This document shows positions 31,077 through 40,302 of a DNA stretch of 64,000 bases, piece by piece. The notes beneath the pieces were generated by a model, which ran no database searches, was not told the origin of the DNA, and saw only the letters and a list, made by a program, of their open reading frames with translations. The position numbers and the translations under genes are program-made. This DNA comes from Calliopsis andreniformis (Eukaryota; Arthropoda; Insecta; Hymenoptera; Andrenidae), in contig NC_135068.1 of the NCBI RefSeq assembly GCF_051401765.1, positions 2,170,001 through 2,234,000 of the forward strand, in the 5' to 3' direction. Within the stretch, counting starts at the first letter, position 1; each line of letters begins with the position of its first letter.

Positions 31077-31242
31077 AGGTCGTGTTGTCCACACCTATCC
31101 TGGGTCGGATGGTCTTGTACGAGTGGTTTCGATCAGAACCAGTACGTCTCTCATTAAGTGGCCTGTCACCAAAGTCTGTCCTTTACCTATAACCGCCGTC
31201 CGAGAACAATTCCTTGCCTGCGACAATGAAGGCGGGCGGCAA

Positions 31243-31878
31243 TGAATAAAGAGTAAATCATATGATGAAGGGCTCAAGAAACCAGAGGAGCAGGGGTGTT
31301 ATCATCATAGGCACGACGGTGATGTTAGCTCGCAGTTTTTTGTTTGCTTCGGGTGTGAAGCGCTGAGTTCAGTCCGTTTCAACGCGTATGAAGGTCCAGT
31401 TGTGACTCCGCTTTGAGTTTCCTATAGTTTTTCTTTGCTGTGTTAAGATTTTGTGCGGTCTCATTAAGCGTGTCGAGCTACACGAGTGATATAGTGCGAT
31501 CGAATTGGGTTCAAGGTGTCGGGCTGCACCCTCGAATGGTACAATTGAGATCGTGCCTTGGCTGCACAAGTTTGTGAGGTTCATAACCTCTGTGTCTTGC
31601 TGCACATTGTCCTGCTACCGTGCTTTGCTGCACTCTGTTGTGAGGTATTGTGCCTTGCTGCACTCTATTGTGAGGTGTTGTGCCTTGCTGCACGCATTGC
31701 CGTGACAAGCTGTGCCCTGCTGCACCATTATTGTTGGTCGGGCCCTCCTCGCTGAGAGTATCTAGCTTGGAGTGATCAACTCGCTGATACGCCCGGTTCA
31801 CGCGCCATCATCGATCCATATATCGATACCAGAGTCCTGTTACGGCAGACTTCATCACCACTAGGCCTTTATTAAACA
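31243..31878 (+). repeat. 3' LTR of BEL/Pao element
   Basis: 636 bp, TGAATAAAGAG...TTAAACA, followed by GTAAG. Contains extra copies of a TTGCTGCAC-type short repeat at about 31,590-31,690 compared with the 5' LTR. Confidence 0.9.
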
Positions 31879-31883
31879 GTAAG

Positions 31884-32260
31884 AGATTTAAAAGGGTCTG
31901 ATGCTGATCCAACTGAAAGTGAAATAATTTGCTACGTATTGCTAACTATGCCGAGTTCATATGAAAACGTGGTTACTGCCATTGAAACTTTATCTGATAA
32001 GGAACTGTCGATTGAGTTCGTAAAAAATCGATTAGTACAAGAAGAAATTAAAAGAAAGGGGCTACAAGAAAAAGAAGAAGAAAGAAGTCAAGCATTTATG
32101 AATAAGAAACCACATTCTAGTAAACAAAGATTTCCCTTTTACTGCTACAACTGTGGAAAGAAAGAACATAGAAAGGAAGAATGTTGATTCAAGCCAAAGA
32201 AGCAAATATTGAGAGAATTTAAAACAAAGAAGGCAAATGCCAACTCCAGTGAGGTAAAAT
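31884..32260 (+). pseudogene. Copia Gag C-terminal part with zinc knuckle
   Basis: Continues the gag interrupted at 25,341: LTMPSSYENVVTAIETL, a charged helix, then CYNCGKKEHRKEEC (CX2CX4HX4C) followed at once by TGA at 32,185. A basic linker and another stop follow. Confidence 0.88.
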
Positions 32261-32274
32261 ATTAAGTATGTTTC

Positions 32275-32895
32275 TTGGCAAACATCAATAATGCCAGAAA
32301 TGAAAAAGAAGGTCAGTATATTTATTTTTATGTTAATTCTCGTTATGTTGGCGCCACTGATCATTTAATAAATTTAGATCGATATTTCAATTACTATATA
32401 AATTTAAGAAATCCAATAAAAGTGAATGTAGCGAAGGAAGGAGAGTCTCTTACTGCAATAAAAGTTGGGACAATTTCAACAGAAGAAGGTAAAATCAAAA
32501 ATGTTCCAAACGTTCCGAACTTAAGCAGCAATTTATTATCAATGAATAAAATAGAATCAGCAGGATTTGAAATAAAATTTAAGAATGGCAAGATAATAGT
32601 TCATAACAAAGAGAAAATAGTCAAGAAAGGATACAGGAAAGATGGTTTATATGAAGTCAAATTCAAACAGAACGAAATATCTGCTCAGAAGGCATACTCG
32701 ATACCTGAAAAGGATTAAGTTTGGCATAGACGTCTTGGACATGCATCAATGGATAAAATGAAGAGATTAAAGAAGAGAAATCTAATAGACTGTAAAATGA
32801 ATGGCGAAGAAATAATATGCGAATCGTGTCTCAAAAGTAGGCAAACCAGATTACTTTTTAATCATACTGAACATAACGTTAACAGAACATTGGTA
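32275..32895 (+). pseudogene. Copia protease and pre-integrase domain
   Basis: The protease region reads YVNSRYVGATDHLI where a functional copy would have D-S-G before ATDH, so the active site is damaged. VPNLSSNLLSMNKI is the normal C-terminal part of copia protease. After a TAA at 32,716 the gag_pre-integrase zinc domain follows (VWHRRLGHAS...ICESCLKSRQ). Integrase homology is lost near 32,890 and touches again near 33,095 (IHSDLCG). Confidence 0.88.
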
Positions 32896-33090
32896 TTGTG
32901 TATTAAGTTCATGAAAACCGAGCCAGTTATGTTAGATTAATTTCGAGCCGCTAGGAGTCTCCCGTTTAGGAGTTGTCTGTCACTGTTCTCTGTTACATTA
33001 TTGTAGTTTTTGTCCTAATGAGATAAAGAGTATGTTCGTTGCTGAGAAATGTGTCAAGAACAGTTATTTCTCTGTTGTAAGAAGATACAA
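32896..33090. repeat. About 195 bp insertion in copia integrase (LTR-like)
   Basis: Interrupts the copia protein between NRTL and ELIHSDLCG. Its ends are weakly inverse (TATTGTGTATT and AAGATACAATA) and ATTG occurs on both sides. No ORF. It could be a small solo LTR or MITE; boundaries are approximate. Confidence 0.4.
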
Positions 33091-33127
33091 TAATTGGAAT
33101 TAATCCATTCAGATCTATGTGGTTTGT

Positions 33128-33258
33128 ATCTCGACTATTGGCTGCTGTCACCAGTGCAGATAATTTGGGAGCCTGCACTCTCCAGAGAAGGATGTGAATT
33201 TAACTAGTAGGGCCGCTTTGAGTAAGTCTATGCGACTTATAGCTCGGGATGATTGAAG
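33128..33258 (-). repeat. Diverged piece of the errantivirus-like LTR
   Basis: About 130 bases align with 928-1055: GCTGCTGTCACCAGTGCAG, GGAGCCTGCACTCTCCAG and AAGTCTATGCGACTTAT are shared in the same orientation. Both LTR ends are missing. It abuts the stop codon of the minus-strand ORF at 33,261. Confidence 0.88.
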
Positions 33259-33260
33259 GT

Positions 33261-33653
33261 TTAAAATAAATCTCGCACTATTGCGGTACTGATTCTCATT
33301 TTATTATTATTCGAAATCAAAATACAAGATTGGGAATATTTCTTTTGATGGAGAGTCTGAGCGTGTATTTTTTTATCTGTTTCTAGTTCTATTTGTTCGA
33401 ACAGTTTCTCTTCTAAATATGTCGCCGGAGGCGCAGGGGGTGCCGTTGCCGGAAAAAGTTGACTTATGGCGAGGAAATTTAGCTCGCACTCCATAAAGCA
33501 GTGTTCTGGTATCGCTACGTCGTTTGCGAAAGGGGTTGGATCGTATGTCTCTTTTTCTTCCCTTTTCTTTTGCCGGATTATAGCCCGTCGTATACGGCGA
33601 TTTTCAGCCCTTAACTTCCTCTGTACTCCTCCTCTTAGTTTTCCTTCACTCAT
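33261..33653 (-). CDS. Promoter-driven 130-residue ORF, arginine-rich N-terminus, unknown
   Basis: MSEGKLRGGVQRKLRAENRR start, very basic for 35 residues, then an acidic and Pro-rich middle (ATAPPAPPAT) and a charged C-terminus. No known domain was recognised. It has a TATA box and about 135 bases of leader upstream and ends at an errantivirus LTR piece, so it may be an accessory 3' gene of that element family, analogous in position to the ORFs at 62,702-64,000. The last residues may come from the junction. Intact frame; function unknown. Confidence 0.5.
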   Translation of the reverse strand: MSEGKLRGGVQRKLRAENRRIRRAIIRQKKREEKETYDPTPFANDVAIPEHCFMECELNFLAISQLFPATAPPAPPATYLEEKLFEQIELETDKKIHAQTLHQKKYSQSCILISNNNKMRISTAIVRDLF

Positions 33654-33815
33654 TCTTTATTTGTTATGATGCGTAGTATTCCTTGGTACAATCTGGTTCT
33701 ACACTCCTTGGTACTAACTACTAGACGATGTACACTGGTTGAGGTCTGAACGTTAACTGAACTGCACTGCTCGGTAGCTGAGCTTCAATTGACTGCTCGG
33801 TAGTGCGGTCCGTGG

Positions 33816-33823
33816 CTTTTATA
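33816..33823 (-). promoter_or_regulatory. TATA box for the ORF at 33,261-33,653
   Basis: The minus strand reads GGGCTATAAAAGCC, with an initiator-like AGTCAATT about 28-32 bases downstream and the first ATG at 33,653. A convincing insect core promoter by sequence. Confidence 0.65.
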
Positions 33824-33849
33824 GCCCGACGAACTGTTTATCAAGACTG

Positions 33850-34596
33850 CACGTGCATCCTGCTTGCTGGTGTGTCAGCAAAGATAACTCGCAGGTGTTC
33901 GTGTTATCTGACTCCCAAGGAGATATCTGCACGTGTTTTGTCTTGGGAACGAGTTCGTTAATGATTATCGGTATCCCTTACGTTGCGGAATATGCAGCTG
34001 CACATTTCCTATCGTGTGGGGTATCCGATATCGGGTGCACGTGTGTTCAGTTGTCCTTCAGTCCGAGGGACTTCCACACGGTCCCGAAGACCGAGAGTGG
34101 GGAATCCTATGCTCCTGACGAGGTTTACTCATTCGGTGCCGCGCCGCGGAACAGTTCGGACGTTCTCCACTCTTGGTTTAACAGTATAGTACTTATAATA
34201 TATATATTCAGTGTGATTTCTCAATCGTAACTTCTGTTTCGGAGTGCGTTTTACAGTGTCGATTGAGCAACCATCCTGGATCCTTACGTAGCGTGATGTG
34301 TCGAGTGAGTGTATTTTGTGTGTTTATGCTCGGTTTATTGCCGAACTGTGAGTTTTATCAAGTTAGTGGGTATTGTTCACGCTAAAGTAAGGTATAGCTT
34401 AAATTAAACTTTAATGAATTTTTGCTCGAAAACGGTTTGACAGATCTCGCTCGTTTTGGTCTTATTGAATAGCGTTTGCGGAATAGTATCTCTCTGAATT
34501 TTTCCAGATTTTTAGTTTGAATTTTACGAGTGGTGTCATATTACATCTGACCCTGAAGGAGTGAATTTTGCTTATATCTGAGTGTTGTTTTGTGTT
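33850..34596. other. Intergenic stretch upstream of the LINE copies
   Basis: Contains three CACGTG E-box cores (near 33,850, 33,929 and 34,038) and, on the plus strand, an (AT)n TATA-like stretch with TTCAGTGTG near 34,200. No ORF matches anything known. It may be a promoter or LTR of an unrecognised element. Confidence 0.4.
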
Positions 34597-34619
34597 GGTC
34601 TGGGTTAGGTCTGGGTTAG
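34597..34619 (+). repeat. Short telomere-like array (TTAGGTCTGGG)
   Basis: GGTCTGGG, then TTAGGTCTGGG, then TTAG: about two units of an 11-mer. Variants of TTAGG of this kind have been described as telomeric repeats in Hymenoptera (from memory). The first LINE copy starts immediately after; GGGTTAG also follows the poly(A) of copies 1 and 2. Confidence 0.6.
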
Positions 34620-35969
34620 ATCCAGGTGCCGCCTGTATGTGGGAGTGGTGCGGGCCATGGCCCTATACGGATGTCCCGTGTGGGCCCGCGGCCCGGTGGT
34701 CAGCCGGAGCGCGCGGTGCAAATTGCGCCGCGTGCAGAGGCTAATGGCCATCCGGGTCGTGCGTGGCTACCGCACCCTACCCCACGAAACGGCGGCGGTT
34801 CTGGCGGGTGTCGTCCCCTTCGACATCCAGGCGGAGGCACACGCCGATGTATATCGGCGTCTGCAAGCCCTCCGTCTGGACGGGGACGCCCCGCCGGACG
34901 CGACGGTCGAGGCAGAGATGAAGCGCCAGTCCCAAAGATCCGCCCGCGAAATATGGCGGCGTCAGCTCCAGCGGAGCGGCGCCGACCGACAGCGGGCGGT
35001 AGGGGCGGTCCTGCCCAGCTTTGATAGCTGGCTGGACCGTAGGCATGGTGGGCTCACCTACCGTATGACCCAGGTGCTCTCCGGGCACGGATGCTTCGGG
35101 GAGTACCTGGCGAAAATAGGTGCCGAGGCGACGGCCATGTGCCACCAGTGCGGCGCGGAGCTGGACTCCGCGCAACACGCGCTGGAAGAGTGTCCCGCCT
35201 TTGCGGCTCAAAGGCGGGCGCTCCGGAGGGAGATGGGTGGCGACCTCTCCCTCCGAGCCGTTGTAGCCGCGATCGCAGGCGATCGCGGCGCATGGCAAGC
35301 GTTCGCCTCCTTCTGTGAGGACATTATTGCCCGGAAGGAGGCGGACGAGCGCGAGCGGGAGGTCGCAGACCCCGCTCGCGCAGAAAGAAGAGGGGCGCGT
35401 CGGGCAGCGGGGCGGCGGTTACGTGCCGCCCCAGCCACAGGTGGGGCTGGTCCCCCCTGACTCTGGCGGCGCGTCTCTCGGCCGGGCGGAAACGTCATCC
35501 GCCCGGCACCAACAGGCGGCTCCCGCGCATAATGCCGCGGCGGGCTCGGCTACTGAGCCCGTCAGCCGCGCGCGGGACCGCCAGGGCCTGAGGTCACCGG
35601 GTTGGGGACCCGGTGGCCTCCTGTCAAAAGGCCCAGAAGGGGCGTCGTCGAGGGTGTGGCCCTCTCGGCGGCGCCAATCCCGAAACGGGAACAATATGTG
35701 GTCGCGGGCGCTGGGCGCGTAGCGCGAGGTGTCCGCGGCCACGTGGGGAGGCTATACTCCCCACAGAAGAAGGAACTCCGCCGCGCTGGTAGCGGCGGAG
35801 GTAGCGCGGGGGGCTCCGGTAGTGTTCGCAAGAGTTCCCGGAGTCCCCCTCATGCGCTGAAGATGGCCACCGTGGAGTTTTAGTGGGTGCAAGCCCCACA
35901 CTACCCCGGGATTCCCCCATCCCGGGGTGTGCGTTAGGCATTTCTCCACGTTAAAAAAAAAAAAAAAAA
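34620..35969 (+). mobile_element. R1-clade (TRAS/SART-like) LINE, copy 1, 5'-truncated, with poly(A)
   Basis: Begins in the RT thumb region (frame of VGVVRAMALYGCPVW, 34,639-35,460) and runs through the C-terminal zinc knuckle (CHQCGAELDSAQHALEEC, a CX2CX8HX4C type) to GDLSLRAVVAAI and a basic tail. A GC-rich 3' UTR follows with a strong hairpin (CCCCGGGAT...ATCCCGGGG near 35,910), then poly(A) 35,953-35,969. The target context is telomere-like. The catalytic RT palm and endonuclease are absent. Confidence 0.88.
34639..35460 (+). pseudogene. LINE ORF2 C-terminal part
   Basis: 273 codons in one undamaged frame, but only the end of ORF2: thumb (LYGCPVWARG), LTYRMTQVLSGHGCFGEYL, the C2HC knuckle and a highly charged tail. 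High GC and CpG content, unlike the AT-rich surroundings. Several minus-strand frames over the same bases are shadows. Confidence 0.88.
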
Positions 35970-37023
35970 TGGGTTAGATCCAGGTTCCGCCCGCGAAATA
36001 TGGCGGCGTCAGCTCCAGCGGAGCGGCGCCGACCGACAGCGGGCGGTAGGGGCGGTCCTGCCCAGCTTTGATAGCTGGCTGGACCGTAGGCATGGTGGGC
36101 TCACCTACCGCATGACCCAGGTGCTCTCCGGGCACGGATGCTTCGGGGAGTACCTGGTGAAGATAGGTGCCGAGGCGACGGCCAGGTGCCACCAGTGCGG
36201 CGCGGAGCTGGACTCCGCGCAACACGCGCTGGAAGAGTGTCCCGCCTTTGCGGCTCAAAGGCGGGCGCTCCGGAGGGAGATGGGTGGCGACCTCTCCCTC
36301 CGAGCCGTTGTAGCCGCGATAGCAGGCGATCGCGGCGCATGGCAAGCGTTCGCCTCCTTCTGCGAGGAAGTCATGTCCTGGAAGGAGGCGGACGAGCGCG
36401 AGCGGGAGGTCGCAGACCCCGCTTGCGCAGAAAGAAGAGGGGCGCGTCCGGCAGCGGGGCGGCGGTTACGTGCCGCCCCAGTCACAGGTGGCTCTGGTCC
36501 CCCCTGACCTGCTCGCGCGTCCCTCGGCCGGGCGGATACACTACCCGCTCGGCAGCAACAGGCGGTTCCCGCGCTCAATGCCGCGGCAGGCTCGGCTACT
36601 GAGCCCGTCAGCCGCGCGCGGGACCGCCAGGGCCTGAGGTCACCGGGTTGGGGACCCGGTGGTCTCCTCTCAAAAGGCCCAGAAGGGGCGTAATCGAGGG
36701 TGTGGCCCCCTTGGCGGCGCCAATCCCAAAATGGGAATAATAAGTGGTCGCGGGCGCTGGGCGCGTAGCGCGAGGCGTCCGCGGCCACGTGGGGAGGATT
36801 GACTCCCCACAGAAGACGGAACTCCGCCGCGAAGCTAGCGGCGGAGGTGGCGCAGGGGGGCTCCAGAAGTATTCGACAGAGTTCCCGGAGTCTCCCCTCA
36901 TGCGCCGATGTTGGCCACCGTGGAGTTTTAGTGGGTGCAAGTCCCACACTACCCCGGGAATCCCCAACCCCGGGGTGTGCGTTAGGCATTTCTCCAAGTT
37001 AAAAAAAAAAAAAAAAAAAAAAA
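35970..37023 (+). mobile_element. R1-clade LINE, copy 2, more strongly 5'-truncated, with poly(A)
   Basis: Starts with TGGGTTAGATCCAGG after the first poly(A), then matches copy 1 from about 34,940 onward with scattered changes. ORF2 end in the frame of 36,112-36,507 (MTQVLSGHGCFGEYL, C2HC knuckle). 3' hairpin and poly(A) 37,001-37,023. Confidence 0.88.
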
Positions 37024-37212
37024 GGGTTAGATCCAGGTTGATGCTTTGAAGGACACTTCGACCGCCTAGTCCCCCAGGTTGTGGCCACGTCGAGCATGCT
37101 TGGTCGACTTTTGCCCAACCTAGGCGGACCCAACCAGAAGGTACGCCGCCTCTATGTGGGAGTGGTGCAGGCCATGGCCCTTTACGGATGTCCCGTATGG
37201 ACCCGCGGCCCG
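37024..37212 (+). mobile_element. R1-clade LINE, copy 3, truncated at both ends
   Basis: GGGTTAGATCCAGG again, then coding sequence upstream of the point where copy 1 starts (RLLPNLGGPNQKVRRLY) overlapping into ALYGCPVW. It is cut at 37,212 by the foldback element, so the 3' UTR and poly(A) are missing. Confidence 0.85.
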
Positions 37213-37939
37213 CGAAATCCTGGACAGTCGATTATTTGCTAACCTATTAAAGATACGAAAAAAGTTTTTATATGAAATTGAATGGCAAGAGGGGGCTGAT
37301 TTATTGGCCGTAACAATTTTCTTTTATCATTATTGTTTATAGAGATATAAAAGTTAAATTTGGTTTTTTAAATGGGATTATATATATATTTTTTGATCAA
37401 TAGATAGTACGTTTCAAGACGAATTTAGCAAACATTAATGTATACACCTTTTTTCAAATAGTTTTTAAGATATTACGCGTAAAAGTTTACTGATTTTCGG
37501 TAGAAGATTTAGGCCTGCCGTTCCTACCACAGTCTCTTCGTATCAGTTTCAAGAGGCACGGTTTAACCCATAGCATCTTAAGTGTGGTCGAGAGTCGAGA
37601 CTCCCTACTGTGCTTCCTGGTCTCGCAGATTTTCTTCCACCGAAAATCAGTAAACTTTTACGCGTAATATCTTAAAAACTATTTGAAGAAAGGTGTATAC
37701 ATTAATGTTTGCTGAATTCGTCTTGAAACGTACTATCTATTGATCAGAAAAAATATATATAATCCCATTTAAAAAACCAAACTTAACTTTCATATCTCTG
37801 TAAACAATAATGATAAAAGAAAATTGTTACGGCCAATAAATCAGCCCCCTCTTGCCATTCAATTTCATATAAAAACTTTTTTCGTATCTTTAATAGGTTA
37901 CCAAATAATCGACTGTCCAGGATTTCGTGGGACATACTG
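37213..37939. mobile_element. Foldback element with about 300 bp arms, left tip missing
   Basis: The left arm starting CGAAATCCTGGACAGTCG (37,213) is the inverse complement of the right arm ending CGACTGTCCAGGATTTCG, and pairing continues to about 37,515/37,620. The right end carries a further TGGGACATACTG before TA (37,940-37,941); the matching left tip is absent, replaced by LINE sequence. The end (CAGTATGTCCCA) resembles that of the 971 bp foldback. Confidence 0.88.
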
Positions 37940-37940
37940 T

Positions 37941-38933
37941 ATAAAAAGAAAAGAAGGTGAATGATATGTTTTCCTATATGTGGATGATTTATTAATTCTG
38001 TATCACGATAAAAAGTCTTTCGAAACATTCAAAGAGAAACTATTAAAGAGATTTAATGTGACATATTTAGGAGAACTAAAGAAATTGTTAGGACTAGAAA
38101 TAGAAAGAAATTATAAAAATAATATAATTAGCTTGCATCAGAAAACTTACATCCAAAGAATATTAGAGAAATTTTGTATGTCATAATGTAGAGGGGTAAA
38201 AACTCCTTTAGAAAAATGTTTAACACTTGAAAAGGAACTTGATAAGAAACGTTAGACTAAATACCCTTATAAAGAATTAATAGGTAGTTTAATGTACTTA
38301 GTTCTAGGTACAAGACCAGATCTGTGTTTTGTAGTTAATCTGCTGAGCAGATTTCAGGACTGTGCGAACGACAATCACTGGACGTGTGCAGAAAGAGTGC
38401 TGCGATATTTGAAGGAGACTAAAACACTAGGTTTGGTTTATACTATTGAGCTTTCACAGGAGAATAATGCAGTAGGATATTCTGATGCAAATTGGGCTAC
38501 GGATAAAATAGATCGAAAGAGCGTGTCAGGTATTTGCTTAACATTATACGGAAATTTAATTATGTGGGCAACACGCAAACAAAAAACGGTTGCTCTCTCT
38601 ACTGCGGAAGCAGAATATATTGCATTGATTATGCTCGTATCAGAATCAATATGGTTTAAAGGATTGTTAAACGACTTGAGAATAGGCTGCCCACATGTAA
38701 TAATTTTTGAAGATAATCAAAGTTGTATTCATATGGCAAACAATAGAGAAAACAGCAGCAGAATTAAACATATGGATATCAAATATCATTTTATTAGAAA
38801 CAAAATAGAAAACGGAGATATTATAGTTAAATATATTCCTTCAGCAGAACAAAAGGCTGATATCTTTACAAAGGCGTTAGATAAAACTCTGTTTATTAAG
38901 TTCAAGGAAAGTTTAGACATAAAAGAATGTTAA
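37941..38933 (+). pseudogene. Copia reverse transcriptase (C-terminal) and RNase H
   Basis: Begins IKRKEGE, a TGA, then YVFLYVDDLLIL with the catalytic YVDD intact. Continues in frames 37,980-38,186 and 38,292-38,933 through LGLEIERN, YRELIGSLMYL-type sequence, RPDLCFVVNLLSRF, and the copia RNase H (GYSDANWATDKIDRKSVSG; STAEAEYIAL; KHMDIKYHFIR) to DIKEC. Two stops interrupt the upstream part. Last part of the element opened at 24,751. Confidence 0.92.
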
Positions 38934-39152
38934 GATGAGCAGATCCAAATAGAAGCTTTAATATTATGTATCAAGTAAGACTTTTTTCTTTTTGTATTTA
39001 TTAAGAAAAGAAAGAATTTATGTTAAATTAATGTTATGTGTATCTTGTTAAAGACACTGCGTGTTTATGTTTAATACAGACAATCCATGTTTAGTTCTAT
39101 TGGAAACGTTAAAGATTTTATGTATAAGTTAGAATGCAGCATTACGGGCAAA

Positions 39153-39352
39153 TGTTGAGAAAGAATTAAGTTATAATCGGTAATGCAGCATGCGAAGAAA
39201 CATAGGGTATAAGTGTGCTCTCTAGTTGTAGATACTTATAAGCGTTCTCGCTGCTGCCTTTCTCGAGAACACGGGCGTACTTTATGTGAAAACGTGCTAA
39301 TAAAGAACAGGGTCTCTAAAATAGAAAAACCTTTTATTTCAAATTCCTATTA
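39153..39352 (+). repeat. 3' LTR of copia element
   Basis: TGTTGAGAAAGAATTAAG...TTCCTATTA, followed by GTTAC, completing the duplication around the nested copia. Confidence 0.9.
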
Positions 39353-40145
39353 GTTACGACGAATTGCTACGCCAAAGATTTCTTTTACCGTCAATAGAAA
39401 CCTTAACAAGGAAATTAGAGAATTAAAAATTTAGTAGTGCAATAAGTGAGGAAATTTTCCAGTCTTTAGTACTTACAATTTCAAAGTTTTCAAATGATAT
39501 TGATAACGATTGCTTGTTAGTTTTAGATGAAATAAGCATAACCAACCATTCTTGTGATATATCCACAAATACGTATGTAGGATATGTAACTCTACCAGGT
39601 CATGATACAAATGAAATTATAAGGTATGGTCTGGTATTCATGTTGGCTGACCTTGATGCAAGATAGAAACACTGTGTCGCATATTTTTTAATTCATGATT
39701 CAGTGCATGGACATACATTGAAACCAATTTGCGAAGAAATTATTGCAAAAACAGAAGCCATTGGTTTACGTGTCCATGTGCTGAAGTCTGACATGGGTTT
39801 GACCAATCAAGCGATGTGAAAAGCTTTTAGTTTTAATGCGTCATGCCATTTCACAATTAAAAACACATCTCCGCATCCAATGGATCCAAACAGAACATTA
39901 TTTCTGTATGCAGATTGCCCACATACTTTCAAAAATATAAAAGCCGCTTTTATTTCCCATGAATTTCTTGAAATTCCCGTGCAATTTGTACAAACATATA
40001 ATTTACCATGTAACAAGGTAATGACAAAATATTTACATGATGTAATGAAAGAAGATGAAGATTGGCACTGGGTGTTATATTCGGCCTTCATCTGGCCCCC
40101 TTTCTCGTCGTCAATAAACGAAAAATACTGGTGCATTTCGTAATA
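39353..40145 (+). pseudogene. P-element-like transposase, middle part
   Basis: Continues the protein interrupted at 24,750: YDELLRQRF, LPSIETLTRKL, then LVLDEISI (catalytic-domain Asp), IRYGLVFMLADLD, VLKSDMGLTNQAM and PNRTLFLYADCPHTFKNIK, all P/THAP9-family blocks. Stops at about 39,663 and 39,817. The C-terminal part is not visible beyond 40,100. Confidence 0.82.
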
Positions 40146-40229
40146 TGTTAGGCAAACGCTAACGACCAACTCCACCGAGTTGCTTCGGCAAAACAATATG
40201 TAAACGTTCTCCTTTTCGATATTACGAAT

Positions 40230-40289
<60 letters not shown>

Positions 40290-40302
40290 AAAAAAAAAAA
40301 AA
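40230..40302. repeat. (TAA)n microsatellite followed by poly(A)
   Basis: About 16 TAA units then about 23 A. Could be the tail of a LINE/SINE insertion, but no upstream body was recognised. Confidence 0.85.

Larger units (their letters stand above)
25347..31878 (+). mobile_element. BEL/Pao retrotransposon, degenerate but complete in outline
   Basis: LTRs 25,347-25,924 and 31,243-31,878 with the 5-base duplication GTAAG (25,342-25,346 and 31,879-31,883) inside copia gag. Both LTRs carry the same long TGCTGCAC-rich segment; the 3' copy is about 58 bases longer because of extra short repeats. Genes run gag, protease, RT, RNase H, integrase with multiple stops and frameshifts. Confidence 0.93.
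24751..39352 (+). mobile_element. Ty1/copia element, degenerate, carrying nested insertions
   Basis: LTRs 24,751-24,951 and 39,153-39,352 (about 200 bases each, a few differences), flanked by the perfect duplication GTTAC (24,746-24,750 and 39,353-39,357). Internal copia protein is found in order: gag (24,969-25,341 and 31,884-32,190), protease and pre-integrase (32,275-32,885), a trace of integrase (near 33,095), then RT and RNase H (37,941-38,933). Most of integrase and the first half of RT are missing at the site of later insertions. BEL/Pao, LTR, LINE and foldback insertions make up over 11 kb of the interval. Confidence 0.9.

Noticed and set aside
34777..35831. Several long minus-strand and alternate plus-strand ORFs
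   Set aside because: Shadows of GC-rich LINE ORF2 and 3' UTR; no domain, and the same pattern recurs over copy 2.
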